Source of the DNA: an uncultured Bacteroidales bacterium
GTDB taxonomy: Bacteria > Bacteroidota > Bacteroidia > Bacteroidales > Paludibacteraceae
Assembly: GCA_937891905.1 (NCBI GenBank)
Contig: CALATT010000038.1
Coordinates: 1 to 21,777 of the forward strand
Length of the DNA: 21,777 bases
Direction of reading: 5' to 3'
Numbering within the stretch: position 1 is the stretch's first letter; each line of letters opens with the position of its first letter. The notes beneath the pieces were generated by a model. It was not told the origin of the DNA and ran no database searches. It was given only the letters and a program-made list of their open reading frames with translations. Position numbers and translations under genes: made by a program. Shown here piece after piece: positions 14,889-21,777 of the stretch.

Positions 14889-16781
14889 TTAGAATTGGAA
14901 GTAGATGAATGGTTGGGTATCGGCTGTAACAAACTGGTATATGACGACGATACAAATCATAACAATAACAACCATCAGCCACAAAGGCATAGCTGCGAAA
15001 TAGAGGCGATAACGACGCTTCCAGCGGGTGGGTAACCAGTGGATGAGCATACCCATCACAAACATCGCTACTACCCATCTATATTCGTATAGAAACTCAG
15101 GGATGATAGCATTATTCCATGCGCCTCCCATCTGATTAACCATATTTTTCGCTGTACTCCATGCCACTTCATTTGCGGTGGCTGGGTCCAGATTACTACT
15201 ACTGCGGAAAAAGAGTCGCGTGAAGGTGATGAAGGTAAAAGTCTGCGCGATGGCCCAAGCGGTAGCTATACCATCGGTGATTTTCTGCCATGTGCGGTGA
15301 ATAGTGATGCGTCGTGTGCACAACCAATATACATAGCGGATGGTTGTACCTGCGCATACAATGCTTGCCCATACAGCAAATAATAACCAAACAGGGAGAG
15401 GGTAGTGGTGATTGATAATCCATAAGGAGGCAGTGAGTAATGCCATACAAGCCATACGCATATGCCATCCCATCTCGCGCCAGAACTTATTGACGATCAT
15501 ACCAATACCGTTTATTCCGCCCCAGATGGTAAAATTCCAACTTGCACCATGCCATAAGCCACCTAATACCTGTGTGATAAATGAGTTGAGGTTTGAGTAA
15601 AGCAGTTTGCGCTGCAATGGTCGATAGCGCGACACGATGATAATAATCAGGGTAATCACTGCCATAATACCCACTACCCACCAAGTACCTGTCAGTACGG
15701 TGCAAACGATACCTATCACGGTTAACCAAAAGAATGTGCCAAACCCAATACGCCTATTGCCGCCTAAGGGGATATATAGGTAACTCTTGAGCCATCTGCC
15801 GAGTGACATATGCCAGCGACGCCAAAACTCTTGCGGGTTTTGCGATTTATAAGGCGAGTCAAAGTTCATAGGTAGGTAGAATCCCATCAGCATGGCTAAA
15901 CCAATCGCGATATCAGTATAGCCTGAGAAATCTGCATATACTTGGAGCGAGTAGGCAAAGAGTGCGAATAGATTCTCAAAGCCAGAGAAAAGGAGTGGGT
16001 TGTCAAAGACACGATCTATGAGATTGACTGCCAGGTAATCGGATAGTATGATTTTCTTTGCTAATCCATTCAGAATCCAGAATACGGATAATCCAAAGAG
16101 TCGTCTGCTGAGGCGGAATGGTTTGTATAACTGCGGAATGAACTCCTCTGCGCGCACAATAGGTCCTGCCACTAACTGTGGGAAGAAGGATACATAGAAT
16201 CCAAAATCCAGTATATTGCGCACAGGACGAATACGCTCACGATAGACATCCGTGGTGTAGGAAATGACTTGGAATATATAGAATGAGATACCTACAGGCA
16301 GAATAATCTTATCCACATCAAAGCGTCCTGATTGACTAAAACCATTCCCGATGTATGCGAATAGGTCGAATACCTCAAACTGACTGCCGAAGAAGTCATT
16401 CACCATGGAGGTGAAGAAATAAGCGTATTTGAAATAGACGAGCAGTCCTAGGTCGATGGCGATGGATAGGCATAACCAACTTAGTCTGCGTTTGGACGAT
16501 GCGTTTTGCGCAATGCGCTGCGCGATGAGCCAGTCGCTCAAGGTGATGAATGCCAATATGATGAGGAATAATCCACTCGTTTTATAATAGAAGAACCAAC
16601 TGACGAACATCAGATACACATTTCTCATGTGCATCCTGCGTGCACTATCAGCTGTCTTCGTTCCATTCATTATCAGGGCAAAGAGCGCATATACTAATGC
16701 GAAGAATGCCCAGAAATAGAACTGCGTGAATAGTAAGGGTGAATCCGAGTTAAAGGCAAATATGTGCTCTAATATATTCAT
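14889..16781 (-). CDS. MBOAT-family O-acyltransferase
   Basis: 630-aa polytopic inner-membrane O-acyltransferase of the AlgI/DltB-like MBOAT family, which passes acyl (usually acetyl) groups across the membrane for transfer to an envelope polymer. Visible: PQLVAGPIVRAEEFIPQL (near 206-223), YADFSGYTDIAIG (near 286-298), the QEFWRRWHMSLGRWL signature (near 318-332) and the catalytic-His motif GLWHGASW with His411. Many hydrophobic helices run throughout, with two late ones near 570-625. It is longer than typical AlgI (about 500 aa). The start overlaps the SGNH gene (ATGA) and has a rare strong SD. The neighbouring SGNH protein is the probable periplasmic partner; the acceptor polymer is unknown. 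Confidence 0.92.
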   Translation of the reverse strand: MNILEHIFAFNSDSPLLFTQFYFWAFFALVYALFALIMNGTKTADSARRMHMRNVYLMFVSWFFYYKTSGLFLIILAFITLSDWLIAQRIAQNASSKRRLSWLCLSIAIDLGLLVYFKYAYFFTSMVNDFFGSQFEVFDLFAYIGNGFSQSGRFDVDKIILPVGISFYIFQVISYTTDVYRERIRPVRNILDFGFYVSFFPQLVAGPIVRAEEFIPQLYKPFRLSRRLFGLSVFWILNGLAKKIILSDYLAVNLIDRVFDNPLLFSGFENLFALFAYSLQVYADFSGYTDIAIGLAMLMGFYLPMNFDSPYKSQNPQEFWRRWHMSLGRWLKSYLYIPLGGNRRIGFGTFFWLTVIGIVCTVLTGTWWVVGIMAVITLIIIIVSRYRPLQRKLLYSNLNSFITQVLGGLWHGASWNFTIWGGINGIGMIVNKFWREMGWHMRMACMALLTASLWIINHHYPLPVWLLFAVWASIVCAGTTIRYVYWLCTRRITIHRTWQKITDGIATAWAIAQTFTFITFTRLFFRSSSNLDPATANEVAWSTAKNMVNQMGGAWNNAIIPEFLYEYRWVVAMFVMGMLIHWLPTRWKRRYRLYFAAMPLWLMVVIVMICIVVIYQFVTADTQPFIYFQF

Positions 16782-18139
16782 TCCGTCACCTCCTTTGTCA
16801 CTTCGTCCTTTATCACTTCATCCTTTGTGCTTTGTGCTTCGTTACTTGGTATCTTCTCAACGAGCCATTCCGCTACGGCATTACCTGCCTTGCGTGCACC
16901 GCTTCGCATGAAGTGTATTCCGTCAGAACCAGCCAATCCGATTTCTTTCCATCGTGCCATACTACCATTGCCACCCATCCAGCGGAAGAGGCTGAAATAA
17001 GCGATATGTTCCTCCAGTGCCATCTTGTGAAGCAAGCGGTCCATATAGGAAACCATTGGGTAACTCTGCTCTACGCCATCAATGGTGGTGAGCATATCGC
17101 TTGGTCCAATAAAGAGAATGCTGGCGTGCGGTGCACAGGATTGAATATAACGCACTTGTTGGCGCAATCCGCGAACGATGCTTTGGATGGTGCTGGGTTT
17201 TTCATTGAATGGAATGGCATTGCCACCGAATTGCATGATGATGAGTGTCACATTCTCATTGCGGTAGAAGTGAGTGAGTTGGGTGGAGTCTATTTTGTTA
17301 AATACCAATCCCAAACAGCCGCGCATAGGTATATTATCCACGATGATACCTGTGGATGACTCTTGTGAGATGCCATATACAGCACCTTTGCCTTGCAGGC
17401 TAATTGTATCTCCGTATTGCTCGTGATGAATGGATGAGTCGGCAAATAATTTTACTTGTGTGTAGCGAGGTCTATGATCTGTAGGGGTGCAGATGAGTGT
17501 GAGATGCTCACTACCGCTCACGAGGCTATCGTTCATAAAGGCCACTTGTCCCATCGCGCCGTATAATCCATCCGAACGCTGCATGCGCTTAGGACCATAG
17601 ACAATATTTCTGGTGAGTGTCTGCGGTGTGATAGTTTTGCTATTCATGATAAGTGTCTGCTTGACAGAACGGCTGGGGATGGTTTGTGCCAAAGGCATGA
17701 GTCCCACACCCGCACCGCCAAATCGGTCTTGCAGCACTTCGCGTATCTGCGAACTCATACGGTCCTCTTCTATCTGACTATCGCCATAGTGTACAATGCG
17801 CACTTTGCGTGTATTGGCGGTGGTTAAGGACTGATAGAAAGCGCCTAAGAAAATACGGCTATCTGTGATGGAATCGATGGGTATGGTAGGGATGATAGGC
17901 GCAGCGGGCACTACATGCGTTGCGGTAGTGTCAGTGACTGCTTGTGTGGAATCTGATAACTCGGACTCGGATAGATCTATCTCCTCGGCCTCTTGTACTT
18001 CTTCTCCCATCACTTCGGCAAAGGTGGGCCATTTGACGGTATAATCGCATAGCACTACTCGTTCGGGGAGCACCCAACAGAGCGCACCCAAACAAGCCAT
18101 TACACAGGCGGTGAATATGAGTACATGATACGACTTCAT
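16778..18139 (-). CDS. Membrane-anchored SGNH/GDSL hydrolase, partner of MBOAT
   Basis: 453 aa. One N-terminal hydrophobic helix (about 5-24) anchors it, with the rest probably periplasmic. A Ser/Asp/Glu- and Pro-rich linker (about 42-95) precedes the SGNH domain. Block I is HYGDSQ (Ser121), block III is GGNAIPF (near 310) and block V is GSDGIHF (Asp/His near 401-405), so the Ser-Asp-His set and the oxyanion Gly/Asn are present. SGNH proteins beside MBOAT genes often complete O-acetylation of polysaccharides, as AlgX/AlgJ-type partners do; that role is inferred from adjacency. The C-terminal 20 residues come from a 15-nt tandem repeat and are charged, probably disordered. It starts 1 nt after trkH ends and overlaps the MBOAT gene by 4 nt. 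Confidence 0.88.
   Translation of the reverse strand: MKSYHVLIFTACVMACLGALCWVLPERVVLCDYTVKWPTFAEVMGEEVQEAEEIDLSESELSDSTQAVTDTTATHVVPAAPIIPTIPIDSITDSRIFLGAFYQSLTTANTRKVRIVHYGDSQIEEDRMSSQIREVLQDRFGGAGVGLMPLAQTIPSRSVKQTLIMNSKTITPQTLTRNIVYGPKRMQRSDGLYGAMGQVAFMNDSLVSGSEHLTLICTPTDHRPRYTQVKLFADSSIHHEQYGDTISLQGKGAVYGISQESSTGIIVDNIPMRGCLGLVFNKIDSTQLTHFYRNENVTLIIMQFGGNAIPFNEKPSTIQSIVRGLRQQVRYIQSCAPHASILFIGPSDMLTTIDGVEQSYPMVSYMDRLLHKMALEEHIAYFSLFRWMGGNGSMARWKEIGLAGSDGIHFMRSGARKAGNAVAEWLVEKIPSNEAQSTKDEVIKDEVTKEVTE
16782..16826 (-). repeat. 15-nt tandem words encoding the SGNH C-terminal tail
   Basis: Minus strand: AAAGGATGAAGTGAT (16826-16812), AAAGGACGAAGTGAC (16811-16797), then a diverged AAAGGAGGTGACGGA (16796-16782). 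Just upstream are two AAGCACA words. Translated in frame they give T-K-D-E-V, I-K-D-E-V, T-K-E-V-T-E. The last unit contains the Shine-Dalgarno of the next gene. Confidence 0.85.
16786..16795 (-). promoter_or_regulatory. Strong Shine-Dalgarno before the MBOAT gene
   Basis: AAGGAGGTGA on the minus strand, a 10-nt match to the canonical anti-SD complement, with 7 nt between GGAGG and the ATG at 16781. It lies in the last copy of the 15-nt repeat within the SGNH gene. This spacing and most flanking bases equal those at 8921-8940. Confidence 0.8.
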
Positions 18140-18140
18140 T

Positions 18141-19637
18141 CTATTTCTTCCAAAGTACTCGGCTGAATAATAGTAACACGGTGAAGATCTCCAAACGGCC
18201 GATAAGCATCACGATGGTGGCAATCCATTTGGCCAACATGGGGAAGTCTGCATAATGTCCGTCAGGACCGAACTGCCCTAAAGCCACGCCTACATTACCA
18301 ATCATAGAAACGGCTACGCTAAGTGACTCGTTAAAACCTATTCCGCATGCGCAGAAACATATTGCAGCCACCATGATGATAGCGATGTAGAAGAACATGA
18401 ATGCCATCACATTACTGGTGGTCTGTTCGCTCACGGTATGTCCATTGAATCGCACAGGAATAACGGCATTCGGGTGTATGCGTCGTTTGATTTCCGTGAT
18501 GGCGGATTTGGCAAAAATACCGATACGCACCCATTTGACACCTCCGGCAGTGGAACCGCTGGCACCACCAGGTACCATCAAGAAGAAGATGATAAGCCAT
18601 AATACAGGTGGCCAAGTCATATAGTCTCCTGCAGAAAAACCTGTAGAAGTGATCATTGAGATAGAGGTGAAGATGCCTGTTCGTAGTGAATCGCCAGCGA
18701 GGGTTAATCCCTCTCGCCAATTACTGATCCATCCGCTCTCTATCTGTGCAAACCATATGAATAGACCAACAGCAAAGGCTATACCTACGATGATACAACT
18801 GCCTATGTACCAATGTGTTTCTTCGTCGCGCATTAGGCGTTGTGGTTTGCCGCGGAAGAGGTAGATGAGTTGTGTGAAGTTGATACCCGATAGAAGCATG
18901 AAGAGCGCGATAATCCACTGAATACCAGCACTATCGAGCATGACGCTTGTATTGCGTGTGGAGAAACCACCTGTAGAGATGGTACTCATCGCGTGGCAGA
19001 TGGCATCAAAATTACTCATGCCAAACAAGGAGAGTAGAGTACCCTCAATGATGGTGAGTAAAATATAGGTGAGCCACATCTGCTTGGCGGTGTCGGCTAT
19101 GCGCGGACTGAGTTTTTCGTAACTCACACCTGTCACTTCGGCGCTATATAGCTGCATGCCTCCTAAACCGAAGAGGGGTAGTATAGCCACGCTGAGCACG
19201 ATAATACCCATACCGCCAATCCATTGTGTGAGTGCGCGCCAGAGTAAGACGGAGCGTGTCATAGAGGTTACATCTGCAATGACGGTAGAACCCGTGGTGG
19301 TGAATCCCGCCATCGTTTCGTACCAAGCGTCGGTGAGGGAGGGTAGTGCGCCGCTCAACCAATAAGGGAGCATGCCGAAGATTGAATATACGAGCCAGAT
19401 AGTGGCCACGATGACATATCCTTCGCGTTCGCTCACACGGCGCTCCGCCTTGCGGCCAGCGAGCATCATCCACCAACTACTAAACCAAGTGATGGCGGAC
19501 GCCACTATCCACGCACCCATATCGGGTTCGTTATACCACCATGCGGCAAAGGTGGGGATGAGCATGAAGAGTGCTTCGAGTGTGGTGAGCACTCCCATGG
19601 TTTTGAATATGAGTCGCCAGTTGAATGTTCGTGTCAT
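18141..19637 (-). CDS. trkH: Trk-type potassium uptake channel subunit TrkH
   Basis: 498-aa polytopic membrane protein of the TrkH/KtrB family, the potassium-conducting pore. All four P-loop filter regions can be placed: AGFTTTGSTV (near 111), TISTGGFSTRN (near 221), ITSTGFSAGD (near 323) and MIGNVGVALG (near 444). The fourth has Val-Ala where GNVGPG is common, a variation noted from memory. Length and helix density are normal. It overlaps trkA by 4 nt (ATGA), so pore and gating subunit are co-translated. No SD is seen at its start. Activity is expected to be gated by TrkA and nucleotides. Confidence 0.95.
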   Translation of the reverse strand: MTRTFNWRLIFKTMGVLTTLEALFMLIPTFAAWWYNEPDMGAWIVASAITWFSSWWMMLAGRKAERRVSEREGYVIVATIWLVYSIFGMLPYWLSGALPSLTDAWYETMAGFTTTGSTVIADVTSMTRSVLLWRALTQWIGGMGIIVLSVAILPLFGLGGMQLYSAEVTGVSYEKLSPRIADTAKQMWLTYILLTIIEGTLLSLFGMSNFDAICHAMSTISTGGFSTRNTSVMLDSAGIQWIIALFMLLSGINFTQLIYLFRGKPQRLMRDEETHWYIGSCIIVGIAFAVGLFIWFAQIESGWISNWREGLTLAGDSLRTGIFTSISMITSTGFSAGDYMTWPPVLWLIIFFLMVPGGASGSTAGGVKWVRIGIFAKSAITEIKRRIHPNAVIPVRFNGHTVSEQTTSNVMAFMFFYIAIIMVAAICFCACGIGFNESLSVAVSMIGNVGVALGQFGPDGHYADFPMLAKWIATIVMLIGRLEIFTVLLLFSRVLWKK

Positions 19638-20968
19638 TTGAAGAATCGTTCAAGTTTGCGGATAACATGATTTTTGCAGAATAAAACTACTAAGTCACCT
19701 GCAATAATTTGCGTATCGCCGTTTACTAATATTCCCTCTTCTGCGCGCACAATGCCACCGATATTTGCATCGGTAGGCAGGTCTAAATCTTTCACTTTAT
19801 TTTTAGTGACAAGACTGCCTTCTTTGGCGTAGAATTCCATTATCTCTGCGTCGGCGTTGGTGAGGTTGTGCACGCCGCGTACGGTGGAATCGAGTAGCAT
19901 TTGGTAGATGTAACTGGCCGCGATAGTTTTCTTATTGAGCACAGTACCAATCTCTAATCCTTCTGCCATAGGAATATAGTCGATGTTTTCTATTTCGGCG
20001 ATTGTCTTGCGTACGCCAAATCGTTTGGCTGCGAGGCATGCAAAGATATTTGCTTCGCTGCTCTCTGTTACTGCTACGAAAGCGTCTGCATCTTCTATTC
20101 CTTCTTCGCGTAGCACATTCATATCGCTACCATCAGCATTGATGATAAGCGCGTCAGGCACTTTCTCGCTGAAGAGGGTGCATAGTTGACGGTCTTTTTC
20201 TAATACTTTGACATCCACTTCGCCCACTAATTCCATAGCTGCTTTGCGTGCGATGCGTCCACCGCCGAAGAAGATTACATTTTTGATTTCTCGTTTGGAC
20301 TTGCCCAACTCTTCACGCATGTATTCCATATTCTCGTTGGGGCAAACGCAATAGACGAGGTCTCCTTCTTCTACGCAGTCTTGTCCTCGTGGGATGAGGG
20401 TCTCTTGTCCGCGTTTGATAGCCACGATGCGGTATTTGCCGTGATTGTAGATGCCTGAAGCGAATGGTTTGCCAATCACTTGCGCGCTGGCGCGTATCTT
20501 GATGATACATAGCTCGAGTGCTCCTTGGCACAGACTCAAGTGGTATCGCATCCAGTTGGTGCGTAAAGCCTCTTCTATCTCGTTAGCGGCAAGCACTTCT
20601 GGATAGATGAGGTGGTTGAGTCCCATTTTCTCGAAGAATACTTTGTTCTCTGGTAGCAAGTACTCGTAGTTATCTATTCGTGCTAATGTGCGTTTCGCGC
20701 CGAGTGCGTTGGCGATGAGACAAGCGGTCATATTCTCTGCCTCGTTAGGTGTGACGGAAATGAATAGGTCACAATCGCCCACGCCTAAATCGCGTAGGTC
20801 ATGGATAGAGGTAGGATTACCTTTCTTGGTGAGCAGATCGTAGTTAGCGCTCAGGTCACCTAAGCGTTCATTACTCTCGTCGATGAGACTTATCTCCATG
20901 TTTTCGCGGCTGAGTAGTTTGGCGAGGTGCGTTCCTACTTCTCCAGCGCCTGCAATAATGATTTGCAT
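19634..20968 (-). CDS. trkA: Trk potassium transport regulatory subunit TrkA
   Basis: 444-aa cytoplasmic peripheral protein binding NAD(H)/ATP and gating TrkH. It has the two-fold layout of TrkA. The first RCK-N Rossmann domain starts IIAGAGEVGTHLA (Gly7, Gly9, Gly12), followed by an RCK-C domain (about 130-215). The second RCK-N starts VIFFGGGRIARKAA (near 227) and the second RCK-C lies at about 360-444. The start overlaps the end of dxs by 34 nt; a weak AGAAGG precedes it inside dxs. Full length for the family. Confidence 0.96.
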   Translation of the reverse strand: MQIIIAGAGEVGTHLAKLLSRENMEISLIDESNERLGDLSANYDLLTKKGNPTSIHDLRDLGVGDCDLFISVTPNEAENMTACLIANALGAKRTLARIDNYEYLLPENKVFFEKMGLNHLIYPEVLAANEIEEALRTNWMRYHLSLCQGALELCIIKIRASAQVIGKPFASGIYNHGKYRIVAIKRGQETLIPRGQDCVEEGDLVYCVCPNENMEYMREELGKSKREIKNVIFFGGGRIARKAAMELVGEVDVKVLEKDRQLCTLFSEKVPDALIINADGSDMNVLREEGIEDADAFVAVTESSEANIFACLAAKRFGVRKTIAEIENIDYIPMAEGLEIGTVLNKKTIAASYIYQMLLDSTVRGVHNLTNADAEIMEFYAKEGSLVTKNKVKDLDLPTDANIGGIVRAEEGILVNGDTQIIAGDLVVLFCKNHVIRKLERFFK

Positions 20969-21777
20969 AGTCCTTCTTTATCTAAATTGAGTAAGTGGTA
21001 TAATTCTTTAGTAGAACCATGTTCTACGAATTGGTCGTTAACGCCCAAGCGTATGATTTGTGGATGGTAGTTGTGGTCGCTCATCCATTCGAGCACAGCG
21101 CTGCCCATTCCTCCCGCGAGAATACCATCTTCGGCGGTGACGATGGTTTGGAATCGCTGTCCTATCTCGTGCAGCATCTCCTCGTCCAATGGCTTGAGCC
21201 ATCTGAGGTCATAGTGTGCAATAGAAAGTCCCTCTTGGCTTCTTCTCGCCTGCGGAGGCTCTCCACCTCTTGACTTTCCACTTTCCACATCTTCAATTGC
21301 TTCTGCCATGGTATTGCCTATAGCGCCGATAGTGATGACAGCCAGGTCTTTTCCCTCTCGCAGTTTGAGTCCTTTGCTGTATTGAATATCAGCCATCTGA
21401 CATCCAACATCTGACATCGCGCAGCGTCCTCTTGGGTATCGAATGGCGATAGGTTCGTCCAATTCTTTGGCGATGTGCATCATTTGCTCCAAGTCTTGTG
21501 CGGTGCGTGGCGCGCATATGTTCATATTAGGGATGTGCCGCAGATAAGCGAGGTCAAGTAGGCCGTGGTGTGTAGCGCCGTCATTGCCTACGATACCTGC
21601 GCGGTCGATGCAGAGCACGACGGGCAGTTTCTGCAGCGCTATATCATGCACAATATTATCGTATGCGCGTTGGAGGAAAGTGGAGTAGATGTTACAATAG
21701 GGTTTGAGTCCTGCTTTGGCTAATCCAGCACTAAAAGTGACGGCATGTCCTTCGGCGATACCCACATCGAAGACGCG
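20935..21777 (-). CDS. dxs: 1-deoxy-D-xylulose-5-phosphate synthase, C-terminal part (runs off the window)
   Basis: The last 280 residues of a roughly 630-aa thiamine-diphosphate enzyme that condenses pyruvate and glyceraldehyde 3-phosphate, the first step of the MEP isoprenoid route. The frame is open to the edge (RVFDVGIAEGHAV...), so the 5' end is outside; the GTG at 21765 is not a start. Visible: DRAGIVGNDGATHHG, RYPRGR, YDLRWLKPLDEEML and GGMGSAVLEWM, i.e. the pyrimidine-binding and C-terminal transketolase domains. Two segments look repeat-derived: C-A-M-S-D-V-G-C-Q-M-A-D-I after RYPRGR, and an Arg/Gly-rich insertion of about 16 residues (ESGKSRGGEPPQARRSQE) before GLSIAHYDLRW. From memory Bacteroides Dxs lacks the insertion. 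It is followed by trkA with a 34-nt overlap. Confidence 0.95.
   Translation of the reverse strand, partial: RVFDVGIAEGHAVTFSAGLAKAGLKPYCNIYSTFLQRAYDNIVHDIALQKLPVVLCIDRAGIVGNDGATHHGLLDLAYLRHIPNMNICAPRTAQDLEQMMHIAKELDEPIAIRYPRGRCAMSDVGCQMADIQYSKGLKLREGKDLAVITIGAIGNTMAEAIEDVESGKSRGGEPPQARRSQEGLSIAHYDLRWLKPLDEEMLHEIGQRFQTIVTAEDGILAGGMGSAVLEWMSDHNYHPQIIRLGVNDQFVEHGSTKELYHLLNLDKEGLCKSLLQALEK
21275..21288 (-). repeat. Heptamer pair plus GC hairpin in the dxs insertion
   Basis: GTGGAAA twice in tandem on the minus strand, followed (minus sense) by AAGAGGTGGAGA and a small palindrome GCCT-CCGC-AGGC (21249-21260). The order, an AGAGGT word then a GC-rich hairpin, recalls 173-195 in the left intergenic region. 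It encodes an insertion absent, as I recall, from related Dxs proteins. Confidence 0.6.
21394..21418 (-). repeat. Heptamer array inside dxs
   Basis: Minus strand: GATGTCA, GATGTTG, GATGTCA, GATG, period 7; the 11-mer GATGTCAGATG occurs twice, 14 nt apart. Encodes S-D-V-G-C-Q-M-A-D, which replaces a normally variable loop without an obvious length change. Confidence 0.75.

Noticed and set aside
14887..15078. 64-residue N-terminal extension of CoaE
   Set aside because: It overlaps the MBOAT 3' end, and the P-loop begins at the normal distance from the ATG at 14886.
16832..17359. 175-aa open frame opposite the SGNH gene
   Set aside because: Antisense shadow of a gene with clear SGNH motifs; no independent support.
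1..21777. CRISPR arrays, tRNA/rRNA genes, insertion sequences, phage or defence genes
   Set aside because: None was recognised; the tandem arrays here have 7-15 nt units without spacers, unlike CRISPR.

Overview
The window looks like a chromosomal stretch from a member of the Bacteroidales (Bacteroidota). The evidence is of three kinds. Four or five promoters match the Bacteroidota pattern, a TTG box about 19-20 bp upstream of TAnnTTTG. Most starts lack a Shine-Dalgarno sequence. The proteins (RlmH, NadC, six-S1-domain RpsA, Dxs, TrkAH, MepM-like M23 lipoprotein) read like Bacteroidales versions. Nothing narrows it to genus. I see no rRNA, tRNA, CRISPR array, insertion sequence or phage gene.

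Layout. 1-396 has no clear gene: it holds short tandem word repeats, a terminator hairpin and the promoter of the first operon. 397-5016 (+) is a tight operon: WalJ/YycJ-like metallo-hydrolase, polyprenol-phosphate mannosyltransferase-like GT2, MepM-like M23 lipoprotein and argS. A convergent intergenic region (5017-5195) carries two more word arrays around a bidirectional terminator. rpsA (5196-6995, -) is divergent from a two-gene + operon (7219-9986) encoding an unknown membrane protein with an EF-hand-like loop and a secreted M23-LysM peptidase. A four-gene - operon (13328 down to 10000) encodes an outer-membrane beta-barrel candidate, a lipase-like lipoprotein, an Fn3-like lipoprotein and RlmH. 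nadC (+) is divergent from it. From the right edge a long - operon runs dxs, trkA, trkH, SGNH hydrolase, MBOAT acyltransferase, coaE, with genes overlapping or 1-2 bp apart.

How the genes work together. Housekeeping functions (translation: argS, rpsA, rlmH; cofactors: nadC, coaE; isoprenoids: dxs; potassium uptake: trkAH) are interleaved with envelope functions (two M23 hydrolases, MBOAT plus SGNH O-acylation pair, surface lipoproteins, barrel protein).

Most worth following: (1) a family of 7-, 8-, 9- and 15-nt tandem word arrays. It lies between genes and also inside coding regions at the linker of ArgS, two places in Dxs and the C-terminal tail of the SGNH protein; the intergenic 9-mer array and the ArgS array share the same words. 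(2) Two divergent promoter pairs built on the same 48-bp interlocked plan, CAAAnnTA-N32-TAnnTTTG. (3) Two strong Shine-Dalgarno sequences at ATGA gene overlaps, nearly identical over 20 nt, in a phylum that seldom uses them. (4) A nadC terminator embedded in the coaE coding sequence. No wholly new gene system was recognised.
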